A stretch of DNA of 11,501 nt from Clostridia bacterium (lineage in GTDB: Bacteria > Bacillota_A > Clostridia > UBA1381), in the NCBI GenBank assembly GCA_017451145.1, contig JAFSSG010000020.1:1-11501 (forward strand), given 5' to 3'. Shown here piece after piece: positions 1 through 6,005 of this stretch. Below the pieces are notes generated by a model that had not been told where the DNA came from, did no database searches, and saw nothing but the letters and a program-made list of their open reading frames with translations. The position numbers and the translations under genes are program-made. The number at the start of each line of letters is the position of its first letter. Position 1 is the stretch's first letter.

Positions 1-309
1 CTCAACCCTACAAAAATATCGGGTAGTTGCGGAAGGCTTATGTGTTGCTTAAAATATGAGCAGGAAACATATGAGGACCTTTTAAAAATAACGCCACGGC
101 AGGGTGCTCTTGTGGAAACGCCCGACGGAAAGGGCATTGTTGAATATGTGGAGATTCTGAAAGGACGGGTAAAGGTTCGCATTGAAGATAAGAGCGAAAC
201 GGCACTTTCCGAGTATGACGTAAAGGATATAAAAATCCTGAAAAAGCCGAAAGCCGATAATCAAACGGAAAAAATTGACGAAGAAGCGTTAAAAACACTT
301 GAAGAATAA
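1..309 (+). CDS. ricT: RicT/YaaT family protein (PSP1 C-terminal domain), 3' part only
   Basis: The reading frame is open from base 1 and the true start lies upstream, so only the last 102 residues are present. The first visible residues read NPTKISGSCGRLMCCLKYE, the hallmark of PSP1-domain proteins such as Bacillus subtilis RicT (YaaT). Cysteines at visible positions 10, 15 and 16 belong to the conserved set linked to [4Fe-4S] binding in the RicA-RicF-RicT complex. A small beta-rich segment (GALVETPDGKGIVEYVEILKG) and an acidic, lysine-rich tail follow. In B. subtilis the complex is cytoplasmic and stimulates RNase Y-dependent mRNA maturation; it was first found through sporulation and biofilm phenotypes. 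Whether that role holds here is inference. An internal ATG at position 40 would give a shorter frame, but it sits inside the conserved motif and is not the start. The family call is firm. Confidence 0.9.
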   Translation, partial: LNPTKISGSCGRLMCCLKYEQETYEDLLKITPRQGALVETPDGKGIVEYVEILKGRVKVRIEDKSETALSEYDVKDIKILKKPKADNQTEKIDEEALKTLEE

Positions 310-327
310 AAAAGAGTGTGATATAAT
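299..327 (+). promoter_or_regulatory. Promoter for the ferredoxin gene, starting inside the ricT 3' end
   Basis: A -35-like TTGAAG at 299-304 and a perfect -10 TATAAT at 322-327 are 17 bp apart. The -35 lies in the last codons of ricT and the -10 lies 30 bp before the ferredoxin start. The ferredoxin can therefore be transcribed on its own as well as by read-through from ricT. The box matches are seen in the sequence; activity is inferred. Confidence 0.7.
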
Positions 328-356
328 ATCAATAATTAAACAAGGAGGTGTTACGA

Positions 357-527
357 ATGGCTTATAAAATTAGTGACGCTTGTATAAGTTGCGGTGCTTG
401 TGCTGCTGAATGTCCCGTAGGAGCTATCTCTGAGGGTGACGGAAAGTATGTCATAGATGCAGACGCTTGTATAGAGTGCGGTGCTTGTGCCGGTGTATGC
501 CCTGTTGGTGCACCTGAACAAGAATAA
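357..527 (+). CDS. 2[4Fe-4S] clostridial-type ferredoxin (56 aa)
   Basis: This small acidic protein has the full pattern of a bacterial 2[4Fe-4S] ferredoxin: [12 protein letters not shown] at residues 9-20 and [12 protein letters not shown] at 38-49, each CX2CX2CX3CP. The length (56 residues) is normal for clostridial ferredoxins. The start is fixed by AAGGAGGTG at 342-350, ideally spaced before the ATG. In such anaerobes it is the soluble low-potential electron carrier between pyruvate:ferredoxin oxidoreductase and [FeFe]-hydrogenase, and it is a plausible reductant for the radical-SAM maturases encoded further downstream. It stands as its own unit, with a promoter in the end of ricT and a strong terminator just after the stop. 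The family call is very secure; the exact partners are inferred. Confidence 0.97.
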   Translation: MAYKISDACISCGACAAECPVGAISEGDGKYVIDADACIECGACAGVCPVGAPEQE

Positions 528-533
528 AAGAAT

Positions 534-582
534 AGAGCGTTGTCTTAATCTGCAAATGCGTGTTAAGACGCGTTCTTTTTTT
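534..582 (+). terminator. Rho-independent terminator after the ferredoxin gene
   Basis: GAGCGTTGTCTTAA pairs with TTAAGACGCGTTC (one bulged T and G-U pairs allowed) and is followed directly by a run of T. It starts a few bases after the ferredoxin stop codon and closes that short unit. Confidence 0.85.
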
Positions 583-714
583 GTTTAAAACATATGAATA
601 AGAAAAAAACACTCTTTTTATTCAGGTCAAAAAGCGGATTTTTTGAATCAAATATGCCGATTGCTTATGAAGTCTGACCAAAATATGCCGTTTCTTTCTT
701 TATACATATGGCGA

Positions 715-745
715 AAATCGACAAAAATTAGGTTTTTATCGATTT
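715..745. repeat. Inverted repeat just upstream of the transporter promoter
   Basis: AAATCGACAAAAA (715-727) and TTTTTATCGATTT (733-745) are inverted copies with one mismatch around the 5-base centre TTAGG. The dyad ends 5 bp before the -35 box at 751, where an activator or repressor often binds. It could also form an RNA hairpin if transcribed from further upstream. No binding protein can be named. Confidence 0.6.
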
Positions 746-748
746 ATC

Positions 749-766
749 ACTTTACAAAGATAAAGT
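749..766. promoter_or_regulatory. Candidate operator: ACTTTA-N6-TAAAGT dyad over the -35 box
   Basis: A perfect 6-bp dyad (ACTTTA at 749-754, TAAAGT at 761-766) is centred inside the promoter and covers the -35 hexamer and part of the spacer. A repressor bound here would block RNA polymerase. The dyad is seen; its role is inferred and it could be chance in AT-rich DNA. Confidence 0.4.
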
Positions 767-779
767 AATGTGATATAAT
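751..779 (+). promoter_or_regulatory. Promoter of the ABC transporter operon (extended -10)
   Basis: -35 TTTACA (751-756) and -10 TATAAT (774-779) are spaced by 17 bp, and a TG at 771-772 makes an extended -10. The predicted start lies near 786, leaving a leader of about 40 nt before the lipoprotein gene. The rest of the gene-free stretch 583-714 shows only two direct copies of AAATATGCCG (650-659 and 681-690), 31 bp apart. Confidence 0.85.
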
Positions 780-826
780 GTCGCACATAATCAATAAAAA
801 TCCAAAAAAAGAAGGAGAAATTTAAA

Positions 827-1618
827 ATGAAAAAGTTTTTAGCATTGATTTTGGCAGGTATTATGTGCGTAGGAGTTACCTCCTGCGGCAAAAAGGAAGT
901 TGCAGATAACACGGCAAGTGAGTCTGACCTTGCGTATGTAACAGAAAAGGGAAAGCTTGTTGTAGGTGTTACAGAGTTTGAGCCTATGGATTACAGAGAC
1001 GAGAACGGCGAATGGACAGGATTTGACGCAGAATTTGCAAATGCTGTTGCAGAGCTTATGGGCGTTGAAGCAGAGTTTGTTGAAATTGACTGGGATAACA
1101 AATTCTTAGAGCTTGACGAAAATTCACTCGACTGTATCTGGAACGGTATGACAATCACTGACGAAGTTACTCTTAACACAAATTGCTCAATTCCGTACGC
1201 AAAGAACGAGCAGGTTGTTGTTATGAAGGCTGATGTAGTAGATAACTACAAGGACACAGATTCATTAAAGGACATCAAATTTGCAGTAGAATCAGGCAGT
1301 GCAGCAGAAGCAGCAGCTGAGGAAATGGGATTAAACATTGTTGCTGTTAAGGCACAGTCCGACGCACTTATGGAAGTAGAAGCAGGTAGCACAGAGGCTT
1401 GTATCATAGATGCAACAATGGCTGAATCTATGACAGGCGAAGGCACAAGCTATGTAGATTTGGCAAAGGGCATATCCCTTACAAAAGAAGAATACGGAAT
1501 CGGTTTCCGCAAGGGTTCAGACATCAAAGAGGCTGTTGACGTATATATCAAGCAGTTAAAGGATAACGGCACACTTACGGCACTTTCAGAAAAATACGGA
1601 GTTTCTTTGGCAGACTGA
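827..1618 (+). CDS. ABC transporter substrate-binding lipoprotein, family 3 (polar amino acid type)
   Basis: A 263-residue secreted lipoprotein. Residues 1-20 form a signal peptide ending in the lipobox VTSC, with Cys20 as the lipidated residue. The mature part has the two-lobe periplasmic-binding-protein family 3 pattern: KGKLVVGVTEFEPMDYRDENG at the first lobe start, GFDAEFANAVAELMG, WNGMTITDE near residue 105, and ACIIDATMAE near 191 with an Asp (195) at the usual amino-group-binding place. In HisJ the motif SITEKR supplies the Arg that binds the ligand alpha-carboxylate; here the matching position is Val114, so the ligand may not bind as a standard alpha-amino acid. GAAGGAG at 811-817 sets the start. 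It is first in an operon with the permease and ATPase downstream; a strong hairpin after its stop probably gives it higher expression than they have. The ligand cannot be read from sequence. Confidence 0.9.
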   Translation: MKKFLALILAGIMCVGVTSCGKKEVADNTASESDLAYVTEKGKLVVGVTEFEPMDYRDENGEWTGFDAEFANAVAELMGVEAEFVEIDWDNKFLELDENSLDCIWNGMTITDEVTLNTNCSIPYAKNEQVVVMKADVVDNYKDTDSLKDIKFAVESGSAAEAAAEEMGLNIVAVKAQSDALMEVEAGSTEACIIDATMAESMTGEGTSYVDLAKGISLTKEEYGIGFRKGSDIKEAVDVYIKQLKDNGTLTALSEKYGVSLAD

Positions 1619-1626
1619 TAACGGAT

Positions 1627-1666
1627 AAAACGGGAGGCAAGGGTTTATTCCCTTGCGTCCCGTTTT
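1627..1666 (+). terminator. Intercistronic hairpin (partial terminator or mRNA stabiliser)
   Basis: AAAACGGGAGGCAAGGG (1627-1643) and CCCTTGCGTCCCGTTTT (1650-1666) form a 17-bp stem with one internal mismatch and the loop TTTATT. The T-run after it is only four long and is followed by GAGAGG, the permease ribosome site. It should act as a leaky terminator or a 3' end barrier that raises lipoprotein mRNA relative to the permease and ATPase. That pattern is common in ABC importer operons. Confidence 0.75.
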
Positions 1667-1682
1667 GAGAGGATTATCGTAT

Positions 1683-2345
1683 ATGACTTGGTTTTTAAAT
1701 ACATTTTTGCCTATAACAAGTGATTTATTGGTAGGATTCAGAGCAACGGTAAAGCTTTTTTCGCTTACGCTGCTTTTTTCGCTTCCTTTGGGACTTTTGA
1801 TAAGCTTTGGCTCTATGAGCAAGATAAAGCCTGTCAGCTGGTTGGTTCGCACGATTGTTTGGATAATCAGAGGCACACCGCTTATGCTGCAGTTAATCGT
1901 TATCTATTACGGACCGGGGCTTTTGTTTAATATGCCACTTATGGACAGATTTTTAGCGGCTTTGGTTGCGTTTGTCATAAACTATGCCTGTTATTTTTCC
2001 GAAATTTATCGGGGCGGAATAGAGTCGATTTCAAAGGGACAGTACGAAGCAGGGCAGGTTTTAGGACTTACAAAAACGCAGACTTTCTTCAAAGTTGTGC
2101 TTTTGCAGGTGATAAAAAGAATAATTCCGCCAATGAGCAACGAAATAATAACGCTCGTTAAAGATACATCTTTGGCAAGAATTATCGCAGTTTATGAGAT
2201 AATATGGAGTGCGGAGCGGTTTATAAAGCTAAAAGGACTTATCTGGCCGCTCTTCTATACAGGTGCGTTTTATCTTGTTTTCTGCGGCGTTCTTACCTTG
2301 CTTTTTGGGTACATAGAAAAGAAAATGAGCTATTTCAGGAGTTGA
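1683..2345 (+). CDS. ABC transporter permease, HisM/GlnP family (polar amino acid type)
   Basis: A 220-residue integral membrane protein with about five hydrophobic segments. Family marks are VGFRATVKLFSLTLLFS near residue 17, RGTPLMLQ at 63-70, and the cytoplasmic EAA loop QYEAGQVLGLTKTQTFFKVV (about 120-139), which docks on the ATPase. Length is normal for the family. A longer frame could begin at a TTG at 1653, but that codon lies within the downstream arm of the intercistronic hairpin and has no ribosome site; the ATG at 1683 follows AGAGGA at 1668-1673, so I use it. A single permease gene is present, so the channel is probably a homodimer. It sits 64 bp after the binding-protein gene and shares its promoter. 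Confidence 0.9.
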   Translation: MTWFLNTFLPITSDLLVGFRATVKLFSLTLLFSLPLGLLISFGSMSKIKPVSWLVRTIVWIIRGTPLMLQLIVIYYGPGLLFNMPLMDRFLAALVAFVINYACYFSEIYRGGIESISKGQYEAGQVLGLTKTQTFFKVVLLQVIKRIIPPMSNEIITLVKDTSLARIIAVYEIIWSAERFIKLKGLIWPLFYTGAFYLVFCGVLTLLFGYIEKKMSYFRS

Positions 2346-2356
2346 ATTTTATGTAC

Positions 2357-2451
2357 CGCCCTTCTCTTTTGAAAAAGGGCGAATTTTCACCTTATCTTGC
2401 CCACGGATAAGGAAAAGAGTGGTTTTTGATGGCTTTTTGTGGGCAGAAAGG
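2357..2451 (+). promoter_or_regulatory. Structured intercistronic region before the ABC ATPase gene
   Basis: The 115-bp gap holds two hairpins in tandem: CGCCCTT/AAGGGCG (2357-2363 with 2375-2381) and CCTTATC/GATAAGG (2390-2396 with 2406-2412). The loop of the second contains TGCCCAC (2398-2404), which is fully complementary to GTGGGCA (2439-2445), the bases touching the ribosome site AGAAAGG (2445-2451). An H-type pseudoknot could form and limit ATPase translation. Pairing is seen; function is inferred. Confidence 0.45.
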
Positions 2452-2460
2452 CTATAGAAT

Positions 2461-3243
2461 ATGGCAATACTTGAAGTAAAAAATATAGTTAAAAACTTTG
2501 GAAAAACAACCGTTTTAAAAGGTATTGATATGACCGTTGACAAGGGCGAAGTCGTGTCGATAATCGGCTCGTCGGGAAGCGGAAAAACGACGCTTTTGCG
2601 TTGTATCAGCTTTTTGGAAAAAGCCGACGGCGGAGAAATTACGCTAAATGGCGAAACTATTTTTGATGCAGCTGCAACAAAACCGCTTACAAGTGCGGAA
2701 ACACGTAAAAGACAGCTAAAATTCGGGTTTGTGTTCCAGAACTTCAATCTTTTTCCGCAATATACAGCTTTTGAAAATGTTGTTTTAGCACCCAAGCTTA
2801 TTGCAAAGGAACGCCCCGATTTTAAGGAAAATAAGGATAAAATTTATGCTGAAATCGAGGATACTGCAAGGGGACTTTTGTACCGTGCGGGACTTTCCGA
2901 CAAATTTGATAATTACCCGTGTGAGCTTTCGGGCGGTCAACAGCAGAGAGTTGCGATTTGCAGGGCTTTAGCCTTAAATCCCGAAATCATGCTCTTTGAC
3001 GAGCCAACATCAGCGCTTGATCCCGAAATCACAAACGAGGTTTTAAAGGTAATAAAATCGTTGGCGGACGAACATATGACAATGATTATCGTAACGCACG
3101 AAATGGCGTTTGCCATGAACGTTTCCGACCGCGTCATCTTTATGGATAACGGCGTTATTGCGGAGGAAGGCGTTCCGCAAGAGGTACTTAAAAACCCGAA
3201 AAGCAAACGGCTTCAGGAATTTTTATCAAATGTAAGAATGTAG
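2461..3243 (+). CDS. ABC transporter ATP-binding protein (GlnQ/HisP type)
   Basis: A 260-residue cytoplasmic ATPase with every catalytic motif: Walker A GSSGSGKT (36-43), Q-loop Gln93 in FQNFNLFPQ, signature LSGGQQQR (156-163), Walker B IMLFDE (176-181) and the switch His213 in VTHEM. It best fits the polar amino acid import ATPases. It is slightly longer than the usual 240-250 residues because of an acidic, lysine-rich insert, [15 protein letters not shown] (about 120-134), in the helical domain. The start ATG follows AGAAAGG at 2445-2451, and an in-frame stop lies just upstream. Hydrolysis by a dimer powers the permease encoded before it. The AEC-family gene starts only 8 bp after its stop, so the two are cotranscribed. 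Confidence 0.95.
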   Translation: MAILEVKNIVKNFGKTTVLKGIDMTVDKGEVVSIIGSSGSGKTTLLRCISFLEKADGGEITLNGETIFDAAATKPLTSAETRKRQLKFGFVFQNFNLFPQYTAFENVVLAPKLIAKERPDFKENKDKIYAEIEDTARGLLYRAGLSDKFDNYPCELSGGQQQRVAICRALALNPEIMLFDEPTSALDPEITNEVLKVIKSLADEHMTMIIVTHEMAFAMNVSDRVIFMDNGVIAEEGVPQEVLKNPKSKRLQEFLSNVRM

Positions 3244-3251
3244 GTAAAAAA

Positions 3252-4184
3252 ATGGACTTCTCAGCGGTATCTTATCAAATTGCAATACTTGCTTTAACCA
3301 TATTGGTAGGTTTTATAGCGGCAAAAACGGGCTATATCAATATAAAAATCAAAAATGCCATTTCAAAAATCATAATAAAAATTGTTCTTCCCTGCCTTAT
3401 ACTGTCTTCGGTGTCATCAAAGGAACTTGAAAAAGAGCTTATGGGCGATATTTTTGTGGTATTTTTGATGTCGGTGTTCTGCCTTTTGGTGCTTTTGGGC
3501 ATGGGCGTGATTACCGCAAAAGCTTTAAAAATCCCAAAGGGTACTGAGGCGGTACATAAACTGCTTTCATGCCTTGGGAACGTCTCCTTTGTGGGATATC
3601 CCGTAATTTCCGCAATGTACGGTGAAACGGGATTTTTCTATGCAATTATACATTGGCTTATAAATGACTTGTTCCTGTGGACCTTTGGGGTGATCACCCT
3701 GAAAAACGAAAAGCCGAAGAGCGTAAAGGAAGTCATAAAAAATCTTATCAATCCTAACACGATTGCCTTTACCGTAGCGATTATTATGCTGATTTTCGGG
3801 ATAAAAATGCCCAAGCTTTTGGGCGATACTGTAAGCTCGATAGGAGGTCTTACCATAAGCCTTTCAATGATATTTATCGGTATGGCACTTGCTGAGGTTG
3901 ACACAACCGTTTTGAAAAAATGGTGGATTTTTGTAATCGCACCCCTTAAAATGATTATATTTCCGATTTTGTTCATATACATATTTAAGCTCTTGGGCAT
4001 AAAGGAAATCCTTTTGGGAGCGGTTGTTTTAGAAGCGGCAATGCCCGCTCAGACGGTTTTGTCCATACTCGCCAACGAGAGTGATGCGGACGCAGAATAC
4101 GCCGCATGTGGAATGTTTGTAACAACAATTCTTAGCCTTGTTACGTTGCCTTTTATTTGTTATATGATTAAACTTATTATATGA
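3252..4184 (+). CDS. AEC (auxin efflux carrier) family permease
   Basis: A 310-residue, very hydrophobic protein with ten readable membrane segments in two sets of five, the usual AEC/bile-acid-transporter-like fold. The first segment runs from about residue 8 (IAILALTILVGFIAAKTGYI); the helix pair near LPCLILSSVSS and the late segment GAVVLEAAMPAQTVLSILA carry the Pro and small residues usual for the family's crossover helices. AEC members move anions such as malate or malonate, or amino-acid-like compounds; here the substrate is unknown. It starts 8 bp after the ATPase stop with only a weak ribosome site, so translation may be coupled. Its position at the end of an amino-acid-type ABC operon suggests a related substrate, but that is inference. 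Confidence 0.85.
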   Translation: MDFSAVSYQIAILALTILVGFIAAKTGYINIKIKNAISKIIIKIVLPCLILSSVSSKELEKELMGDIFVVFLMSVFCLLVLLGMGVITAKALKIPKGTEAVHKLLSCLGNVSFVGYPVISAMYGETGFFYAIIHWLINDLFLWTFGVITLKNEKPKSVKEVIKNLINPNTIAFTVAIIMLIFGIKMPKLLGDTVSSIGGLTISLSMIFIGMALAEVDTTVLKKWWIFVIAPLKMIIFPILFIYIFKLLGIKEILLGAVVLEAAMPAQTVLSILANESDADAEYAACGMFVTTILSLVTLPFICYMIKLII

Positions 4185-4200
4185 AGCGGAGGAATTTTTG

Positions 4201-4818
4201 ATGAAAGTTTTAATGCTTAACGGAAGCTCAAGAAAAAACGGGAACACGAAAACGGCTCTTTTGGAAATCGCAAAAACCTTAGAAAAGTTTGGGATAGAGA
4301 GTGAGATTTTTGATATAACCGAGCCTGTCCGCGACTGTATCGGCTGTGGCGGTTGCACAGATGAGGGTTGCCGTTTTGGAGATGACAATGTAAACGAATT
4401 CATTAAAAAGGCGAAAGAGGCAGACGGGTTTGTTTTCGGAACACCCGTTTACTATGCACATCCGAGCGGAAGAATAATGTCCTTTTTAGACAGGGCATTT
4501 TACAGCGGAGGAAAGGCGTTTTCTTTTAAACCTGCGGCGTCGGTCGCCTGTGCAAGACGTGCAGGAACTACCGCAAGTTTTGATGTTATGAATAAATATT
4601 TCGGCATCTCGAGTATGATAACGGTAGGCTCGACATATTGGAACGTGATCCACGGACGTGATCAGGGCGAGGCAATCATGGACGCCGAGGGTGTACAGAC
4701 GATGCACAATGTGGCAAACAATATGGCGTGGATATTAAAATGTATTGAAAATGCAAAGGAAAACGGCATTTCATATCCTACGCTTGAAACGGGCAACAGA
4801 ACAAACTTTATAAGATAA
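4201..4818 (+). CDS. Iron-sulfur flavoprotein / NAD(P)H-dependent FMN reductase family
   Basis: A 205-residue cytoplasmic protein with a flavodoxin-like fold. The N-terminus MKVLMLNGSSRKNGNTKTAL is the phosphate-binding loop for FMN, and FGTPVYYAHPSG (79-90) is the second flavin-contacting loop. Cysteines 46, 49, 52 and 57 (CIGCGGCTDEGC) make CX2CX2CX4C, the compact [4Fe-4S] motif of archaeal iron-sulfur flavoproteins (Isf). It is therefore likely to carry both FMN and a cluster and to take electrons from ferredoxin, possibly to reduce oxygen, peroxide or a small organic acceptor; the true acceptor is unknown. A TTG three bases upstream is a possible start, but GGAGG at 4188-4192 is better spaced for the ATG. 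It follows the AEC gene by 16 bp and probably ends that operon. Confidence 0.85.
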   Translation: MKVLMLNGSSRKNGNTKTALLEIAKTLEKFGIESEIFDITEPVRDCIGCGGCTDEGCRFGDDNVNEFIKKAKEADGFVFGTPVYYAHPSGRIMSFLDRAFYSGGKAFSFKPAASVACARRAGTTASFDVMNKYFGISSMITVGSTYWNVIHGRDQGEAIMDAEGVQTMHNVANNMAWILKCIENAKENGISYPTLETGNRTNFIR

Positions 4819-4820
4819 AC

Positions 4821-4849
4821 TTGACAAATTGCGATTTTGCGTATAAAAT
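4821..4849 (+). promoter_or_regulatory. Promoter of the hydEGF operon
   Basis: A perfect -35 TTGACA (4821-4826) and -10 TAAAAT (4844-4849) are spaced by 17 bp. It begins 2 bp after the stop of the flavoprotein gene. Transcription would start near 4854-4857, about 100 nt before the hydE start, leaving room for the leader described next. Confidence 0.85.
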
Positions 4850-4887
4850 AAGAGCGTATCCTGACTTAAAGAGGTTTCTGACGGAAA

Positions 4888-4919
4888 GGTTGCGGTTCAA
4901 AACAGCAGAAGACCGTACC
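4888..4919 (+). promoter_or_regulatory. Candidate antiterminator hairpin in the hydE leader
   Basis: GGT-T-GCGGTT (4888-4897) can pair with GACCGTACC (4911-4919) over nine base pairs with one bulged T and two G-U pairs, around a loop of about 13 nt. This uses the same bases as the 5' arm of the terminator at 4912-4932, so the two structures exclude each other. The segment is almost a copy of the terminator 3' arm GGTGCGGT. No start codon with a believable leader peptide precedes it, and I could not match it to a known riboswitch class. Confidence 0.55.
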
Positions 4920-4945
4920 TTTTTGGTGCGGTTTTTGTGTTTTTG
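4911..4945 (+). terminator. Rho-independent terminator in the hydE leader (attenuator)
   Basis: ACCGTACC (4912-4919) pairs with GGTGCGGT (4925-4932) over 8 bp with one wobble pair, closes a TTTTT loop and is followed by TTTTT-GTG-TTTTT. It lies between the hyd promoter and the hydE start, so it would stop transcription before the operon unless opened. It could instead end a separate small RNA of about 80 nt. Confidence 0.75.
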
Positions 4946-4954
4946 GGTGGTGTT

Positions 4955-6001
4955 ATGAACAGTTTTGATATAATCGATAAACTAAATAGCGGAAAAGGTG
5001 CTACTCTTTCGGAATATGCCGTTCTTGTCGATAATATGAGCGAAGAAACGGCAGAATATGCGAAAGAAAAAGCGGTTATAAAAAGAAAAAGCATCTACGG
5101 CAATAAGATTTTTGTACGCGGACTTATCGAGATAAGCAATATCTGCAAAAACGACTGCTATTATTGCGGAATAAGACGAAGTAATAAAAATTGCCAAAGA
5201 TATCGACTTAGCGAAGAGGAAATCCTTGCGTGTTGCGAGGAGGGAGAAAAACTCGGATTTAAAACCTTTGTCTTGCAGGGCGGTGAGGACGCGTTTTTTA
5301 CAGACGAATTTTTGACAGACCTTATAAAAAAGATAAAAAACCGTCATAAAGGCTGTGCGGTCACGCTTTCTTTGGGAGAGCGGAGCCGAAAAAGCTATGA
5401 GCTTTTAAAAGAAGCGGGAGCGGACAGATACCTTTTACGTCACGAAACGGCGGACAAGGCACATTATGAGAAACTGCACCCGAAAAAAATGTCGTTTGAA
5501 AACAGAATGAACTGCCTTAAAACTCTCAAAGAGCTTGGCTATCAGGTGGGGTGCGGGTTTATGGTAGGTTCACCGTATCAGACGGCGGAAACTATTGCAA
5601 AAGACCTGAAATTTATTGAGGAATTTAAGCCCGACATGTGCGGAATAGGGCCGTTTATCCCGCATAAAGACACGCCTTTTGCGGACAAAACGGCAGGTAC
5701 TCTTGAAATGACATGCTATCTTTTATCGATAATCCGCCTGATAAAACCGAATATTTTGCTCCCTTCGACAACGGCACTTGGAACTATTAACGAAAAGGGC
5801 AGGGAGCTTGGTATTTTGGCAGGTGCGAATGTAGTTATGCCGAATTTGTCGCCCGTTTCGGTGCGAAAAAAGTATGAGCTTTACGATAACAAGATATGCA
5901 CAGGCGAGGAAAGTGCGGAATGCAGAAGATGCTTAGAAAACAGAATGAAAAACATAGGCTATGAAATAGTGACCGACAGAGGAGATATAAGAAAGGACTG
6001 A
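4955..6001 (+). CDS. hydE: [FeFe]-hydrogenase H-cluster radical SAM maturase HydE
   Basis: A 348-residue cytoplasmic radical SAM enzyme, normal length for HydE. The SAM-cluster motif CX3CX2C is at Cys64, Cys68 and Cys71 (CKNDCYYC), followed by the beta strand VLQGGED (106-112). A second set, Cys315, Cys323 and Cys326 (CX7CX2C), matches the site of the extra Fe-S cluster in Thermotoga HydE, which is not kept in all members. HydE acts with HydG on the precursor of the hydrogenase 2Fe subcluster and leads to the azadithiolate-bridged form loaded on HydF. I chose the ATG at 4955; a GTG at 4937 is in frame but lies in the terminator T-run. The ribosome site GGGTGG is weak. hydG starts 4 bp after its stop, so the two are cotranscribed and probably translationally coupled. 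Confidence 0.96.
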   Translation: MNSFDIIDKLNSGKGATLSEYAVLVDNMSEETAEYAKEKAVIKRKSIYGNKIFVRGLIEISNICKNDCYYCGIRRSNKNCQRYRLSEEEILACCEEGEKLGFKTFVLQGGEDAFFTDEFLTDLIKKIKNRHKGCAVTLSLGERSRKSYELLKEAGADRYLLRHETADKAHYEKLHPKKMSFENRMNCLKTLKELGYQVGCGFMVGSPYQTAETIAKDLKFIEEFKPDMCGIGPFIPHKDTPFADKTAGTLEMTCYLLSIIRLIKPNILLPSTTALGTINEKGRELGILAGANVVMPNLSPVSVRKKYELYDNKICTGEESAECRRCLENRMKNIGYEIVTDRGDIRKD

Positions 6002-6005
6002 AAAA

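Noticed and set aside
583..714. CRISPR-like repeat from the two AAATATGCCG copies
   Set aside because: Only two 10-bp copies exist, with no array structure or cas genes.
2349..2795. 148-residue minus-strand open frame over the start of the ABC ATPase gene
   Set aside because: Shadow of the Walker A region; no ribosome site and no family signs.
4871..4887. Guanidine-II (mini-ykkC) type hairpin in the hydE leader
   Set aside because: There is an ACGG in TTTC-TGACG-GAAA, but it is not framed as an ACGR tetraloop and the required second hairpin is absent.
4850..4935. preQ1, ZTP, fluoride, THF, TPP or glutamine riboswitch in the hydE leader
   Set aside because: I compared the leader with the core motifs I know for these classes and none fits; it stays unassigned.
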